Below, in pieces: positions 54,430 through 62,615 of a stretch of 64,000 nt of DNA. The stretch covers positions 124,001-188,000 of the forward strand of contig JAITGO010000022.1 of the NCBI GenBank assembly GCA_031280615.1, in the 5' to 3' direction. This DNA comes from Desulfobulbus sp. (GTDB taxonomy: Bacteria; Desulfobacterota; Desulfobulbia; Desulfobulbales; Desulfobulbaceae). The notes beneath the pieces were generated by a model, which was given only the letters and a program-made list of their open reading frames with translations, was not told the DNA's origin and ran no database searches. How positions within the stretch are numbered: the stretch's first letter is position 1; each line of letters starts with the position of its first letter. The translations under genes were made by a program, and so were the position numbers.

Positions 54430-55346
54430 CAGGCCACCTCCTTGATCAGACGTTTTTCGCTTTGCATCTCGCCGATGACCGCACTGCGGTCGATCTGCGA
54501 AATCGCGGCCACCTGGGAGGGATCGAATCCCATGGCCAGGGCGAGCACCTGGGTGTAGTAGAAGGTCGGGATCGGGTCGAAATCGATCAGCCCGCGTTCC
54601 TTGAGGATCGGCTGGGACATGTCGAACTGGAGGAAACAGGACGAACAGGTGGTGACGATCATGTCGGCCTGGGTCTCCTCCTTGATCGACAGCAGCTTTT
54701 CCCTGAGCAGTTTCAGCGCTTTTTCCGGATCGGTGGAGCGCATGCCGCCCATGCCGCAGCAGCCTTCCAGCCGCGAGTAATGGGGGACCGTGGCGCCGGT
54801 GGCCTCGCACAGTTCCCGCAAGATGGCCGGGTGATAGGGGTTGGTCTCGCTGACCTTGTAGACATCGGTGGGCCAGAGGGCGTGGCAGCCGGTCTGGACC
54901 GCGATCTTCAGACCTTCGAGCGAGTATTTCAGACTCTCCCGGATCTTGTCGGCGCCCACTTTGCGGTGGAGGACATGGGCGACATGGTAGATGTCCGAGG
55001 TGCCCTTGAACCTGCGGTTGATGGTCGCCAGCTGGGCATTGACCGCCTTGCGCCGGTCCCGGTCCTTCATGAAGTGCTTGGCCTCGGACAGGATGCCGAA
55101 GCAGGAGTTGCAGCCGGTCATAATGTCCACGCCCCGATCCTCGGCAAGGGCGATGTTGCGGCAGGACAAGACACACCAGGTGTTGAGGTCGAAAGATGGG
55201 GCTGTGCCCCAAGCCGGACAGCAGGATGCCCCCTGCAGGTCCACCGGCTCGATGCCCAGGGCCGGGAAGACCTGGCGGAAGGATTGTTCGATGTCCGGGG
55301 CCTTGAGCGGGATGTTGCAGCCGAGATATAAGCCTATTTTTTCCAT
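54429..55346 (-). CDS. hdrB: Heterodisulfide reductase-like subunit HdrB
   Basis: HdrB carries the noncubane [4Fe-4S] clusters that reduce the disulfide substrate in methanogens. The 305-residue protein has two CCG domains: GASCCPAWG with the preceding LGCN and the following GCNSCFG, and LEGCCGMGG with QTGCH and TTCSSCF. The real acceptor in sulfate reducers is uncertain; it could be DsrC trisulfide-type or another thiol. The ATG at 55346 has GAGG upstream. Confidence 0.92.
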   Translation of the reverse strand: MEKIGLYLGCNIPLKAPDIEQSFRQVFPALGIEPVDLQGASCCPAWGTAPSFDLNTWCVLSCRNIALAEDRGVDIMTGCNSCFGILSEAKHFMKDRDRRKAVNAQLATINRRFKGTSDIYHVAHVLHRKVGADKIRESLKYSLEGLKIAVQTGCHALWPTDVYKVSETNPYHPAILRELCEATGATVPHYSRLEGCCGMGGMRSTDPEKALKLLREKLLSIKEETQADMIVTTCSSCFLQFDMSQPILKERGLIDFDPIPTFYYTQVLALAMGFDPSQVAAISQIDRSAVIGEMQSEKRLIKEVA

Positions 55347-55361
55347 GCGTTGCACCTCACC

Positions 55362-55865
55362 TTAAAAGAGTCCCAACTGGCCCATGGGGCTGTTGTTGAT
55401 CAGCGTCTGGATTTCCTGCTTGGCCTGCTCGTCAAAGGCCGAGGTGGGCGTCGTTTCCGGCAGTCCGACCTTTTTTCTCGCCTCTTTCGGGTCGACGTAG
55501 ACGGCATGGCCGGTCTCGAACAGATTCATCTGACTGGTGACCGACGAGGTGGAAAAGGCCAGTTGATTGGCCTGGTAACGGCGGAAGGCGAATACCACCT
55601 CCTGCGGCCGCACGCCCTGGGGGCAGACCTCGGTACAGCGGCTGCAGGCCTGGCAGCCCCAGCTGGAGGAGTCCTCGATGATTTCCTCCAACTGCCCGTT
55701 GAGCAGGTGGCGGATCAGGTTGCGGCACAGCAGGGGAAAACCGGCCCTGACCCCGGGACAAACCGCCGAGCAGGCGCCGCACTGGACGCACTCGCGGATA
55801 TATTCGCCGCCATAGGCGACGATGGTATCGATGGCTTCGTCGATTTTTTTCTGGTCGATAATCAT
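55362..55865 (-). CDS. hdrC: Heterodisulfide reductase-like subunit HdrC
   Basis: The 167-residue HdrC passes electrons from HdrA to HdrB. It has two [4Fe-4S] motifs: CVQCGACSAVCPG (residues about 26-38) with its fourth Cys, and CQACSRCTEVCPQG. It is soluble, without the membrane helices of HdrD/E types. Gene order hdrA-hdrC-hdrB is kept with gaps of about 15 bases. Confidence 0.93.
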   Translation of the reverse strand: MIIDQKKIDEAIDTIVAYGGEYIRECVQCGACSAVCPGVRAGFPLLCRNLIRHLLNGQLEEIIEDSSSWGCQACSRCTEVCPQGVRPQEVVFAFRRYQANQLAFSTSSVTSQMNLFETGHAVYVDPKEARKKVGLPETTPTSAFDEQAKQEIQTLINNSPMGQLGLF

Positions 55866-55878
55866 GGTGGCGTTCTCC

Positions 55879-57888
55879 TCAGGCCGTCAAGGCCTCGATC
55901 TGGGCGAAGATCTGCGCTTCTTCATAGCCATGGAGGACAATGGCCCCGGACGGGCAGGCCGAGGTGCAGACCCCGCAGCCCTTGCAGGCCGACATCTCGA
56001 TCTGGGCCCTGGGCCGGTCGGCGTAGGTGGTCATGTTGATGGCATGGTACGGACAGAGCGGGATGCAGATGCCGCAGCCGCTGCACACTTCGGGATGGAT
56101 CTCCGAAATCACCGCCTCGATCCGGACCTTGCCCTGGGACAGCGGGGCCGAGGCGGCCGCAGCCGCGGCCTTGGCCTGGGACACGGTATTGGGGATATCC
56201 TTGGGCCCTTGGCAACAGCCGGCGAGAAAGACGCCTTCGATGGCGGTTTCGACCGGGCCGAGTTTGGGATGCAATTCGCGGAAGAAATTGGAGCCGCAGA
56301 ACTGCAGCCCGAGCTTCTGCGCCAGGACGTTGGCATCCTTGGGCAATTCGATGGCGGTGGCCAGCACCACCAGGTCCGACTCGTACTCGATGTTGCTGGC
56401 GGTGTCGCCGTCGTAGGCCAGCACCCGGAGCTTTTCGCCGGGCAGCATTTCCATGCCCCCGACCTTGCCGCGGAAGAAATTGATCCCCAGTTCGCGGGCA
56501 TTGATGTAGTACTCGTTGTAGCCCTTGCCGCCGGCGCGCACATCGATGAAGTGCATGTTTATGGCGATCTCCGGGTACTTCTCCTTGATCAGTCGCGCCT
56601 GTTTGATCATGTACATGCAGCAGACCCGCGAGCAGTAATTGTGGAAATGCTCGTCCCGCGAGCCCATGCAGGAGACGAAGGTGATGGTGTGCGGTTTTTC
56701 CCCGTCCGAAGGCCGCAGCAACTTGCCCTCGGTGGGCCCGGTGGCGGAGATGATCCGCTCCATTTGCAGGGCGGTGACCACGTTGGGCGAGGCCGGCGCC
56801 ATTTCCTTGAACCAGTCCTTTTCCATCACCTGGAAACCGGTGGCGACGATGATTGCACCCACCTCGATCTCCTTGATCGCCCCTTGAGGATTGAATGCGA
56901 TCGACCGGTTAATGGCCTCGGCGGTACACGCCCGCTCGCAGGGAGCAAGGATGGGGCGGCCGGTTTTCTCGTTGATTGTGGGCAGAGTGCCGATTTCCCG
57001 TCCGGCGCAGTTCAGGCAATGCTCGATGTCGACCACCGCCTTTTTCGGCACCGCCTGGGGAAACATGATGTAAGCCGCGCGCCGGTTCGACATGTTGCAG
57101 TTGAAGCCATCGGGTGTCTTGCTTGGGCACTTCTGGGTGCAATCGCCGCAGCCGGTGCACCTGCTCCAATCGACATAGGCCTGTTTTTGCCGGACCTTGA
57201 CCTGGAAATTGCCGATGTAGCCGCTGACGTCCTCGACCTCGGAATAGGCGAGGATTTCGATGTTGGGATGGCTGTTGACCTCGACCATCATCGGGGTGAG
57301 GATGCAGGCCGAGCAGTCGTTGGAGGGGAAGGTTTTGTCCAACTGGGCCATGACCCCGCCGATGGAGGGCTGCTTCTCCACCAGGTAGGTCTTGTGCCCC
57401 ATGTTGGCCAGGGCGAGCGAGGCGTTGATCCCGGCGATGCCGCCGCCGATCACCAGGGCGGCATCGGTGACCGGCACGAAGGTGTCTTCCAGGGGTTCGA
57501 GGTTGCGAGCCTTGCCGACCGCCGAAGCCACCACTTTCTTGGCCTTTTCGGTGGCCCCTTCGTGGTCGTGGCTGTGGACCCAGCTGCCCTGGTCGCGGAT
57601 GTTGGCCATCTCGAACAGGTACTTGTTCAGCCCCGCCTTTTCGACGGCAGCACGAAAAATCGGCTCATGAGTGCGCGGGGTGCAGGCGGCCACCACTACC
57701 CGGTCGACCAGGCCGTCGCGGATGTCTTTCTTGACCATCTCCTGCCCGGAATCCGAGCACATGAATAGATCCTTGCGGGCGATCACGACCTCGGGCAGGG
57801 TTTCCGCGAACGCGCGGACCGCCTCCACGTCGATGACGCCGGCAATGTTCGAACCGCAGTGACAGACATACACACCGACTTTCGCCAT
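55879..57888 (-). CDS. hdrA: Heterodisulfide reductase-like FAD subunit HdrA (electron-bifurcating)
   Basis: HdrA holds the bifurcating flavin. The 669-residue protein starts with VGVYVCHCGSN, has the FAD loop VIGGGIAGINASLAL (about 145-160), a first ferredoxin-like site CTGCGDCTQKCPS, and ends with two [4Fe-4S] motifs CSGCGICIPLCPYH and CKGCGVCTSACPSG. AAGGAGG precedes the ATG at 57888. It leads the hdrA-hdrC-hdrB-mvhD-mvhG-mvhA operon. Expected reaction: two H2 drive ferredoxin and a lower-energy disulfide acceptor. Length is typical of HdrA without a fused ferredoxin. Confidence 0.94.
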   Translation of the reverse strand: MAKVGVYVCHCGSNIAGVIDVEAVRAFAETLPEVVIARKDLFMCSDSGQEMVKKDIRDGLVDRVVVAACTPRTHEPIFRAAVEKAGLNKYLFEMANIRDQGSWVHSHDHEGATEKAKKVVASAVGKARNLEPLEDTFVPVTDAALVIGGGIAGINASLALANMGHKTYLVEKQPSIGGVMAQLDKTFPSNDCSACILTPMMVEVNSHPNIEILAYSEVEDVSGYIGNFQVKVRQKQAYVDWSRCTGCGDCTQKCPSKTPDGFNCNMSNRRAAYIMFPQAVPKKAVVDIEHCLNCAGREIGTLPTINEKTGRPILAPCERACTAEAINRSIAFNPQGAIKEIEVGAIIVATGFQVMEKDWFKEMAPASPNVVTALQMERIISATGPTEGKLLRPSDGEKPHTITFVSCMGSRDEHFHNYCSRVCCMYMIKQARLIKEKYPEIAINMHFIDVRAGGKGYNEYYINARELGINFFRGKVGGMEMLPGEKLRVLAYDGDTASNIEYESDLVVLATAIELPKDANVLAQKLGLQFCGSNFFRELHPKLGPVETAIEGVFLAGCCQGPKDIPNTVSQAKAAAAAASAPLSQGKVRIEAVISEIHPEVCSGCGICIPLCPYHAINMTTYADRPRAQIEMSACKGCGVCTSACPSGAIVLHGYEEAQIFAQIEALTA

Positions 57889-58081
57889 ACTGGCCTCCTT
57901 TCTCAGAGTATTGAATCTCCCCAAGGTTGCACAAGCGGCCACGTGCTGCGCTCCCGCGCCCAGCCCGCGCGAGCAGAAATCCTGTCGTACTATCTATCTA
58001 TTTTGCTGGCCAACTTTCAGGCAACCGAATAGCATGGCTTTCTGTAGAAAAGAATGATCCCCCTCGCAACTTTTTTCTTTT

Positions 58082-58098
58082 TTCGCACATTTTGCACA
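58082..58098 (+). repeat. Tandem octamer pair TTCGCACA-t-TTTGCACA, possible operator
   Basis: Two near-identical octamers nine bases apart, about 195-210 bases upstream of the hdrA start. A second pair occurs at 58273-58289. Confidence 0.5.
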
Positions 58099-58272
58099 AT
58101 TATTCGTCCAAACCCGATTTGCCATCGTGCGGCAGCGCCAAACCTGCCACAGCAAGCGCATCCCGCATCTTATCTCATAGGTAATTTTGATAAATGCAGA
58201 GCCGAAACGAACCTGAGTCTTGCGAGCGATAGAGGCATTTTCGTTTTTCAACGCCCACTATCCGACTTTTGC

Positions 58273-58289
58273 TTCGCACAATTCGCACA
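58273..58289 (+). repeat. Tandem octamer pair TTCGCACA-a-TTCGCACA, possible operator
   Basis: Two identical octamers nine bases apart, about 385-400 bases upstream of hdrA; a single TTTGCAC half lies nearby at 58304-58310. Distances would suit activator sites, but no protein is assigned. Confidence 0.5.
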
Positions 58290-58538
58290 GCAAGAGCTCT
58301 CAATTTGCACTTGATCGAGTCCGTGCCAGCCCGTCGGACACAAACGGTGCGACCTTAGTGCGCAGAAGGCACAACGGCGAACCAAGATCGCGGCATCTTG
58401 GTCACAGTGGCTGTGGTGGAAAACTCGGAAAAGCCTTGGAGGGAGGCGGAGAAATGGTCAGCCGAGGCGGCAGGGGCTGGACAAACGTGGGGGAAGAGGC
58501 GCCGAAGGCGGCGCGCACATCAAGGCGAGCGGGTGAAG

Positions 58539-59231
58539 TCAGCATAAGGATGCCAGCAAAGGCGCCCAGCCGGCGGTCTTGCTTTCCCGGATATCGGGGA
58601 CAATCACCACGGTCTCGGCCAGATTGTAGTCAGCCAGGGCTTGGCGAATCTCCGCCAAGGTGTCCTGCACGATCTCCCGGGGGTGGTCGCCGAACAGGTT
58701 GTAGACCGTGCCCAGCAGGTGGATATTCCTGGTCTTGATCGCTTCCAGGCTGAGGCGGGTGTGATTGATCGAGCCCAGGCGGGGCGAGGTGACCAGCACC
58801 AGGGGGAGCCGGCGGGCGGCATAGTAATCGAGAAGCCGGCATCGGCCATCGAGCGGCACCATCAGCCCCCCTGCCCCTTCCACCAGCAGCCAGTCGAAAT
58901 GGTCCTGCAAGGTGGACATGGACCGGTCCAACACCGACAGGTCGATGGCAACGCCGGCCATTCGCGCGGCCAGCCGGGGAGAGGCGGGAAAGGGAAAGAG
59001 ATAGGGACAGGTGGTCCCATTGCGGTCGAAGTCGGAGAGCGGCTGTTCCATCAGCCGACGATGGAGGACAATATCGTCCGACATTTCCTGGCAGCCGGTC
59101 TGGACCAGCTTGAGGGTCGTGACCGTGTGTCCCTGCTGGACCAGGTGGCGGGCCAGCAGGCCGGTGACGTAGGATTTGCCGACATCGGTGTCGATGCCGC
59201 CCACGGCAATGGTGCGATGCGGGGTGGTCAT
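58539..59231 (-). CDS. bioD: Dethiobiotin synthetase BioD
   Basis: BioD closes the ureido ring of dethiobiotin using ATP and CO2. The 230-residue protein has the P-loop GGIDTDVGKSYVTGLL (residues about 11-26), TLKLVQTGC and VEGAGGLMVPL. Length and motifs match E. coli BioD. It follows bioC by 46 bases; bioF, bioA and bioB are not in the window. Confidence 0.94.
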   Translation of the reverse strand: MTTPHRTIAVGGIDTDVGKSYVTGLLARHLVQQGHTVTTLKLVQTGCQEMSDDIVLHRRLMEQPLSDFDRNGTTCPYLFPFPASPRLAARMAGVAIDLSVLDRSMSTLQDHFDWLLVEGAGGLMVPLDGRCRLLDYYAARRLPLVLVTSPRLGSINHTRLSLEAIKTRNIHLLGTVYNLFGDHPREIVQDTLAEIRQALADYNLAETVVIVPDIRESKTAGWAPLLASLC

Positions 59232-59277
59232 GTCCGGATCCTCCGACCAGCAGGCTTATTGAGTGTCCAACCCGCCC

Positions 59278-60072
59278 TCACCTGGGCCGGGCCACGATGA
59301 ACATGGGATGGTAGGTGAGGCGGACCCCCTGTTCACCGGCAAACCGCTCCTGGTAGCGAGCGGCAAAGTCCGCAACTTGGCGACGGGTCCACGCCTGCTG
59401 ACCGATCGAGTTGACGCCGGTGGCCCGGAGGTGCTGGAGCACCGCGATCGGGGTCGGGTACCACAGGGTTTCCCGCGCCTCCTCGGCGACCAGGATCTGG
59501 AAGCGCTCGCCGACCACTGTTTGCAGCTGCTCCAGGTTGCGGTAGGCCAGACCCATGCCGGCGATCTCCCGGATCTCGTGCAGATTCTCCTTGCCGTACA
59601 AGGAAAAGGCGAACAGGCCCTCGGGATAGAGGTGCCGATGCAGTTTATCGCACAGGCCCGGCAGGTCATGCACCCAGTGCAGGGTCGAGGAGGAGAGGAT
59701 CAGGTCGTAGCGGTCGGGAAGCGACAGGGCTTCGATGTCGCCGGCCAGGAAGGTGATTTTCTCGACATGGGTGCCAATCCGGCGGCAGACCCGCTGCTCG
59801 AAGGAGGCGACCAGGTCGCACAGGGTGAAATGATCGATTTCCGGAAAGCGGCTCAGGGTCTTTTCGGTCAACAGCCCGGTGCAGCAGCCGATCTCCAGCA
59901 CATCGGCGGGATTGAAGCTGGAAGCGGTCTCGGCCAGCAAATCGAGCAGCCGGTTCGCCACCCGCGATTGCACCGTGGCCTGCTGCTCGTAGGTAGCCGC
60001 GGCCTGCTCGAACCTGAGCCTGATGCGTTGCTTGTCGGGAATCATGGGCAATGATCGGGTTACGTCGTACAT
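59278..60072 (-). CDS. bioC: Malonyl-ACP O-methyltransferase BioC
   Basis: BioC methylates malonyl-ACP to prime pimelate synthesis for biotin. The 264-residue protein begins with KQRIRLRFEQAAATYEQQATVQ, split by the family FxxAAxxY pattern, then SAM motif I VLEIGCCTGLLTEKTL, DLILSSSTLHWVHDL and FSLYGKENLHEIR. These are specific enough to separate it from generic methyltransferases. No bioH or bioG esterase is next to it. Confidence 0.9.
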   Translation of the reverse strand: MYDVTRSLPMIPDKQRIRLRFEQAAATYEQQATVQSRVANRLLDLLAETASSFNPADVLEIGCCTGLLTEKTLSRFPEIDHFTLCDLVASFEQRVCRRIGTHVEKITFLAGDIEALSLPDRYDLILSSSTLHWVHDLPGLCDKLHRHLYPEGLFAFSLYGKENLHEIREIAGMGLAYRNLEQLQTVVGERFQILVAEEARETLWYPTPIAVLQHLRATGVNSIGQQAWTRRQVADFAARYQERFAGEQGVRLTYHPMFIVARPR

Positions 60073-60179
60073 GTGATGTAATGCCTCGCAACCCAGCAGT
60101 GCGGAAACGGCGCAAAGCGAAAGGACCGGCGCAGGCGGCCGGTAAAAAAGCGGTTACAGTCTTCCTTGATGTTCTTCCC

Positions 60180-60641
60180 TTACAGGCCCCAGAGCAGGCG
60201 GCTGTCCACCCACCCGGTCACTCCCTGGCCATGCTCGACCTTGGCCCAGCCGTCCTGCTTCTGCAGCACCTTGAACACCACGCCGTAGCCAGCCATGGCA
60301 ACGACATCGGCGTTCAGGTTCGGCTCCTTGCGAACATTGATCTGTCCATCGGTTCCCTTGTTGGCCTTGACGATGGCAAACTGGCCCTTTTGCGTCGTCT
60401 TTTTATGCACCCAGCCGCTACTGCCCTCGAAATCGCGGACCTGGAGCCATTCGCCCTTGGTGCTGATCTGTTCGAGCGGAAAGCCCGAGTCCAGTTTCCA
60501 CAGGACTTCGTGCCCGGTACCCGGACCGGAGCGCATATTGATGTCGTCGCCGGCAATGGCCACCATCTCCCCTGCCATGACCGTCCGGGCCAGCAACAGG
60601 ACAGAGAGGGCGCATGCCGACATGAGGATTCGCGTGTTCAT
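60180..60641 (-). CDS. Exported protein with two bacterial SH3 domains
   Basis: The 153-residue product has a signal peptide (ILMSACALSVLLLARTVMA, about 5-23) and two SH3b repeats: INMRSGPGTGHEVLWKL and INVRKEPNLNADVVAMA, each followed by a W-containing strand (GEWLQVRDFEG; GWAKVEHGQG). Such domains bind cell-wall peptides. It begins ten bases after the polyferredoxin stop, so it may be co-transcribed; why these sit together is unclear. The ribosome site is weak. Confidence 0.84.
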   Translation of the reverse strand: MNTRILMSACALSVLLLARTVMAGEMVAIAGDDINMRSGPGTGHEVLWKLDSGFPLEQISTKGEWLQVRDFEGSSGWVHKKTTQKGQFAIVKANKGTDGQINVRKEPNLNADVVAMAGYGVVFKVLQKQDGWAKVEHGQGVTGWVDSRLLWGL

Positions 60642-60651
60642 GCACAGTCGT

Positions 60652-61542
60652 TCAGCGCGCGGGTTGATCGAAGGGGGCTGGCCGCGGCCGCCAGACATGG
60701 CCCGCTATCTCCACGGCAAGCGCGTCGTGTTGGCAGGCCTCGGTGCAGCAGCGCAGGCAACGGATGCACTCGCCGCTGTTCGGCGACCGGTCGACCTGGA
60801 TGTCAACGGGGCAGATCCGGTGACAAGCCCCACACTTTGTACAGTTATCCGCATCAAATTTCAACCGAATCAGGCTGATCCGGTTGAACATCCCGTAAAA
60901 AGCGCCCAATGGGCACAGGCTGCGGCAAAAGGGCCGGAACGAGGCAATGGACCACAACAACACCAGCGCCAGCAGGCAGAGCTTGTACAGATACAAGACA
61001 CCCACCGCCGAGCGCAAATCCGGCATCAGCAGTACCATCGGAATGCCGGCCTCCAGGGTGCCGGCCGGGCACAGGAATTTGCAGAACCAGGGAAGCCCCA
61101 GGCCGAAATCGTCGATCACGGTCAAGGGCAGAACCACGACCAGCAATAAAAGCACCAGGTATTTGCCCCAGCCAAGCCATCCGGGAATCGCCAGCTTGGG
61201 TGAGGGAATCCGGTGCAGCATCTCCTGCACCAAGCCGAAAGGACATGCCCAGCCGCAGATCAGCCGCCCGAATGCGGTGCCGAGCAGGCCCATGCAACCC
61301 AGAACATAGGTGCCTAGGTAGGCGTGGCCGCTCTGGAGCGCAAGCCGCACCCCCAGCAGCAACTGCTGCAGGCTGCCGATCGGGCAGAAGGTAGTGGCTG
61401 CGGGGCAAGAGTAGCAGTTGAGCCCGGGAGAGCAGAGCACCTTCAGCGGCCCCTGGTACAAGGTGCCGCTCACCGGAAAGGCCCAGTAGCCGTTGCTGAG
61501 AAAAAGCCACAGGGACTGGATCCAAAAGCGCAGCCGTTCCAT
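60652..61542 (-). CDS. Membrane 4Fe-4S polyferredoxin (NapH/CcoG-like)
   Basis: The 296-residue product has about five membrane segments and many Cys. The membrane part carries CxxxCP motifs such as SCPAATTFCPIG, WACPFGLVQE and FCRSLCPLGAF, as in NapH-like quinol-linked ferredoxins. The C-terminal domain has two cluster motifs, CTKCGACHRICPVD and CIRCLRCCTEACQ. It likely moves electrons across or along the inner membrane. The small CXXC gene ends two bases upstream, which ties the two together. Confidence 0.85.
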   Translation of the reverse strand: MERLRFWIQSLWLFLSNGYWAFPVSGTLYQGPLKVLCSPGLNCYSCPAATTFCPIGSLQQLLLGVRLALQSGHAYLGTYVLGCMGLLGTAFGRLICGWACPFGLVQEMLHRIPSPKLAIPGWLGWGKYLVLLLLVVVLPLTVIDDFGLGLPWFCKFLCPAGTLEAGIPMVLLMPDLRSAVGVLYLYKLCLLALVLLWSIASFRPFCRSLCPLGAFYGMFNRISLIRLKFDADNCTKCGACHRICPVDIQVDRSPNSGECIRCLRCCTEACQHDALAVEIAGHVWRPRPAPFDQPAR

Positions 61543-61544
61543 GC

Positions 61545-61736
61545 TCAGTCGATGCCGATACAGGGCAGGCACACGGACCGGGCCTGCTCCAGCACCCGAG
61601 CCGGTTCGTCCACCGCGATCCCGGTCAAGAGCAGGAGCAGAAAGACCAGCAGCAGAAGTAACGGGATCCGGCGGATGAGGCGAGCTGAACTCCGCCGATC
61701 CTTTCGGGCGCCAGCCGGGGAATCGGCCGTCAGCAT
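61545..61736 (-). CDS. Small membrane protein, CD1871A-type CXXC family
   Basis: The 63-residue product has one strong transmembrane segment (IPLLLLLVFLLLLLTGIAV) after a basic N-terminus, then SVCLPCIGID at the C-terminus. This short TM-plus-CxxC-IGI layout matches the CD1871A family, whose function is unknown. The start, ten bases after the parB stop, and the end two bases before the polyferredoxin gene suggest a parB-CXXC-polyferredoxin unit. Confidence 0.75.
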   Translation of the reverse strand: MLTADSPAGARKDRRSSARLIRRIPLLLLLVFLLLLLTGIAVDEPARVLEQARSVCLPCIGID

Positions 61737-61746
61737 TGCCAGCCGC

Positions 61747-62613
61747 CTATTTGGCCAGCAGGCCGACCAGCCGGTCGAGATCGTCGCTGGAATAGTACTC
61801 GAGCTCAAGCCGTCCCCGTCCGCCCTGCTGGACGATCCGCACCTTGGTGTGCAACTGGTTGGTCAGTTGGTTGACTAGGGTGGCGCAATACGAGGGCGTC
61901 AGCTCGCCTTCGGCTTGCACTGCCTCGGCCTTTCCGGCCGCTGGTTCCGCGGGCCGAGCGGTGCAGAGCCGTTCGGCGGCCCGTACCGACAAGCCCTGGT
62001 GCACGATCCGGTCGCGCACCTCCCGCAGGCGCTCGGGCTGGTCCTTGAGCCGCAGCAGCACCCGGGCATGGCCTTCGCTGATCGCTCCCGAAACCACATC
62101 CTGTTGCACCGTATCCGGCAAGTGCAGCAGCCGCAGGACATTGGTGATGGTCGACCGTTGCCGTCCCACCTTGCGGGCCACCTCTTCCTGAGTGAGGTGG
62201 AACTCCTCCATCAGGCGACTATAGGCCAAGGCCTCTTCGATGGGATTGAGATCGTGCCGCTGGATATTCTCGATCAGTGCCAGCTCCAGGCTTTCCCGGT
62301 CGCCGGTCCGATCCATCACCACCACCGGCACCTCGTCGCGGCCCGCCAGTTTGGCGGCGCGCAACCGCCGCTCACCGGCAATCAGAACGTAGCGATTCTC
62401 GTTGCTGCGACTGACCAACAGCGGCTGAATCACGCCCTTTTCGCGAATGGAATCGGCCAATTGCTGCAATTTTTCGGCATCGAAATAGCTGCGCGGCTGA
62501 TGAGGATTTGCAGATATCTTTTCGATATCACACATAAAAAAACGATCATCCCCTTCCAAACTTTCTTCCGGCAGCAAAGCACCCACGCCACGCCCCAAAA
62601 CATTTTTCGCCAT
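61747..62613 (-). CDS. parB: Chromosome partitioning protein ParB
   Basis: ParB is a CTPase clamp that loads at parS. The 288-residue protein begins GRGVGALLPEE, has the box-II CTP motif GERRLRAAKLAG (about 82-93), ENIQRHDLNPIEEA, the helix-turn-helix TQEEVARKVGRQRSTITNVL, and a C-terminal dimerisation tail. It lies two bases downstream of parA; a perfect parS lies just beyond parA. Confidence 0.96.
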   Translation of the reverse strand: MAKNVLGRGVGALLPEESLEGDDRFFMCDIEKISANPHQPRSYFDAEKLQQLADSIREKGVIQPLLVSRSNENRYVLIAGERRLRAAKLAGRDEVPVVVMDRTGDRESLELALIENIQRHDLNPIEEALAYSRLMEEFHLTQEEVARKVGRQRSTITNVLRLLHLPDTVQQDVVSGAISEGHARVLLRLKDQPERLREVRDRIVHQGLSVRAAERLCTARPAEPAAGKAEAVQAEGELTPSYCATLVNQLTNQLHTKVRIVQQGGRGRLELEYYSSDDLDRLVGLLAK

Positions 62614-62615
62614 GT

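Larger units (their letters stand above)
57889..58538. other. 650-base intergenic region upstream of hdrA
   Basis: The part near hdrA (57960-58320) is AT-rich and carries paired octamer repeats. The GC-rich part toward bioD (58320-58538) contains a perfect 8-bp hairpin ACCAAGAT/ATCTTGGT (58381-58402). No protein gene or known RNA was recognised; SRP RNA and RNase P RNA signatures were looked for and not seen. Confidence 0.55.

Noticed and set aside
55822..57768. Long plus-strand open frame of 648 codons
   Set aside because: Antisense of hdrA, which has all cluster and FAD motifs.
57960..58110. Sigma-54 promoter for hdrA
   Set aside because: No convincing GG-N10-GC element was found on the minus strand.
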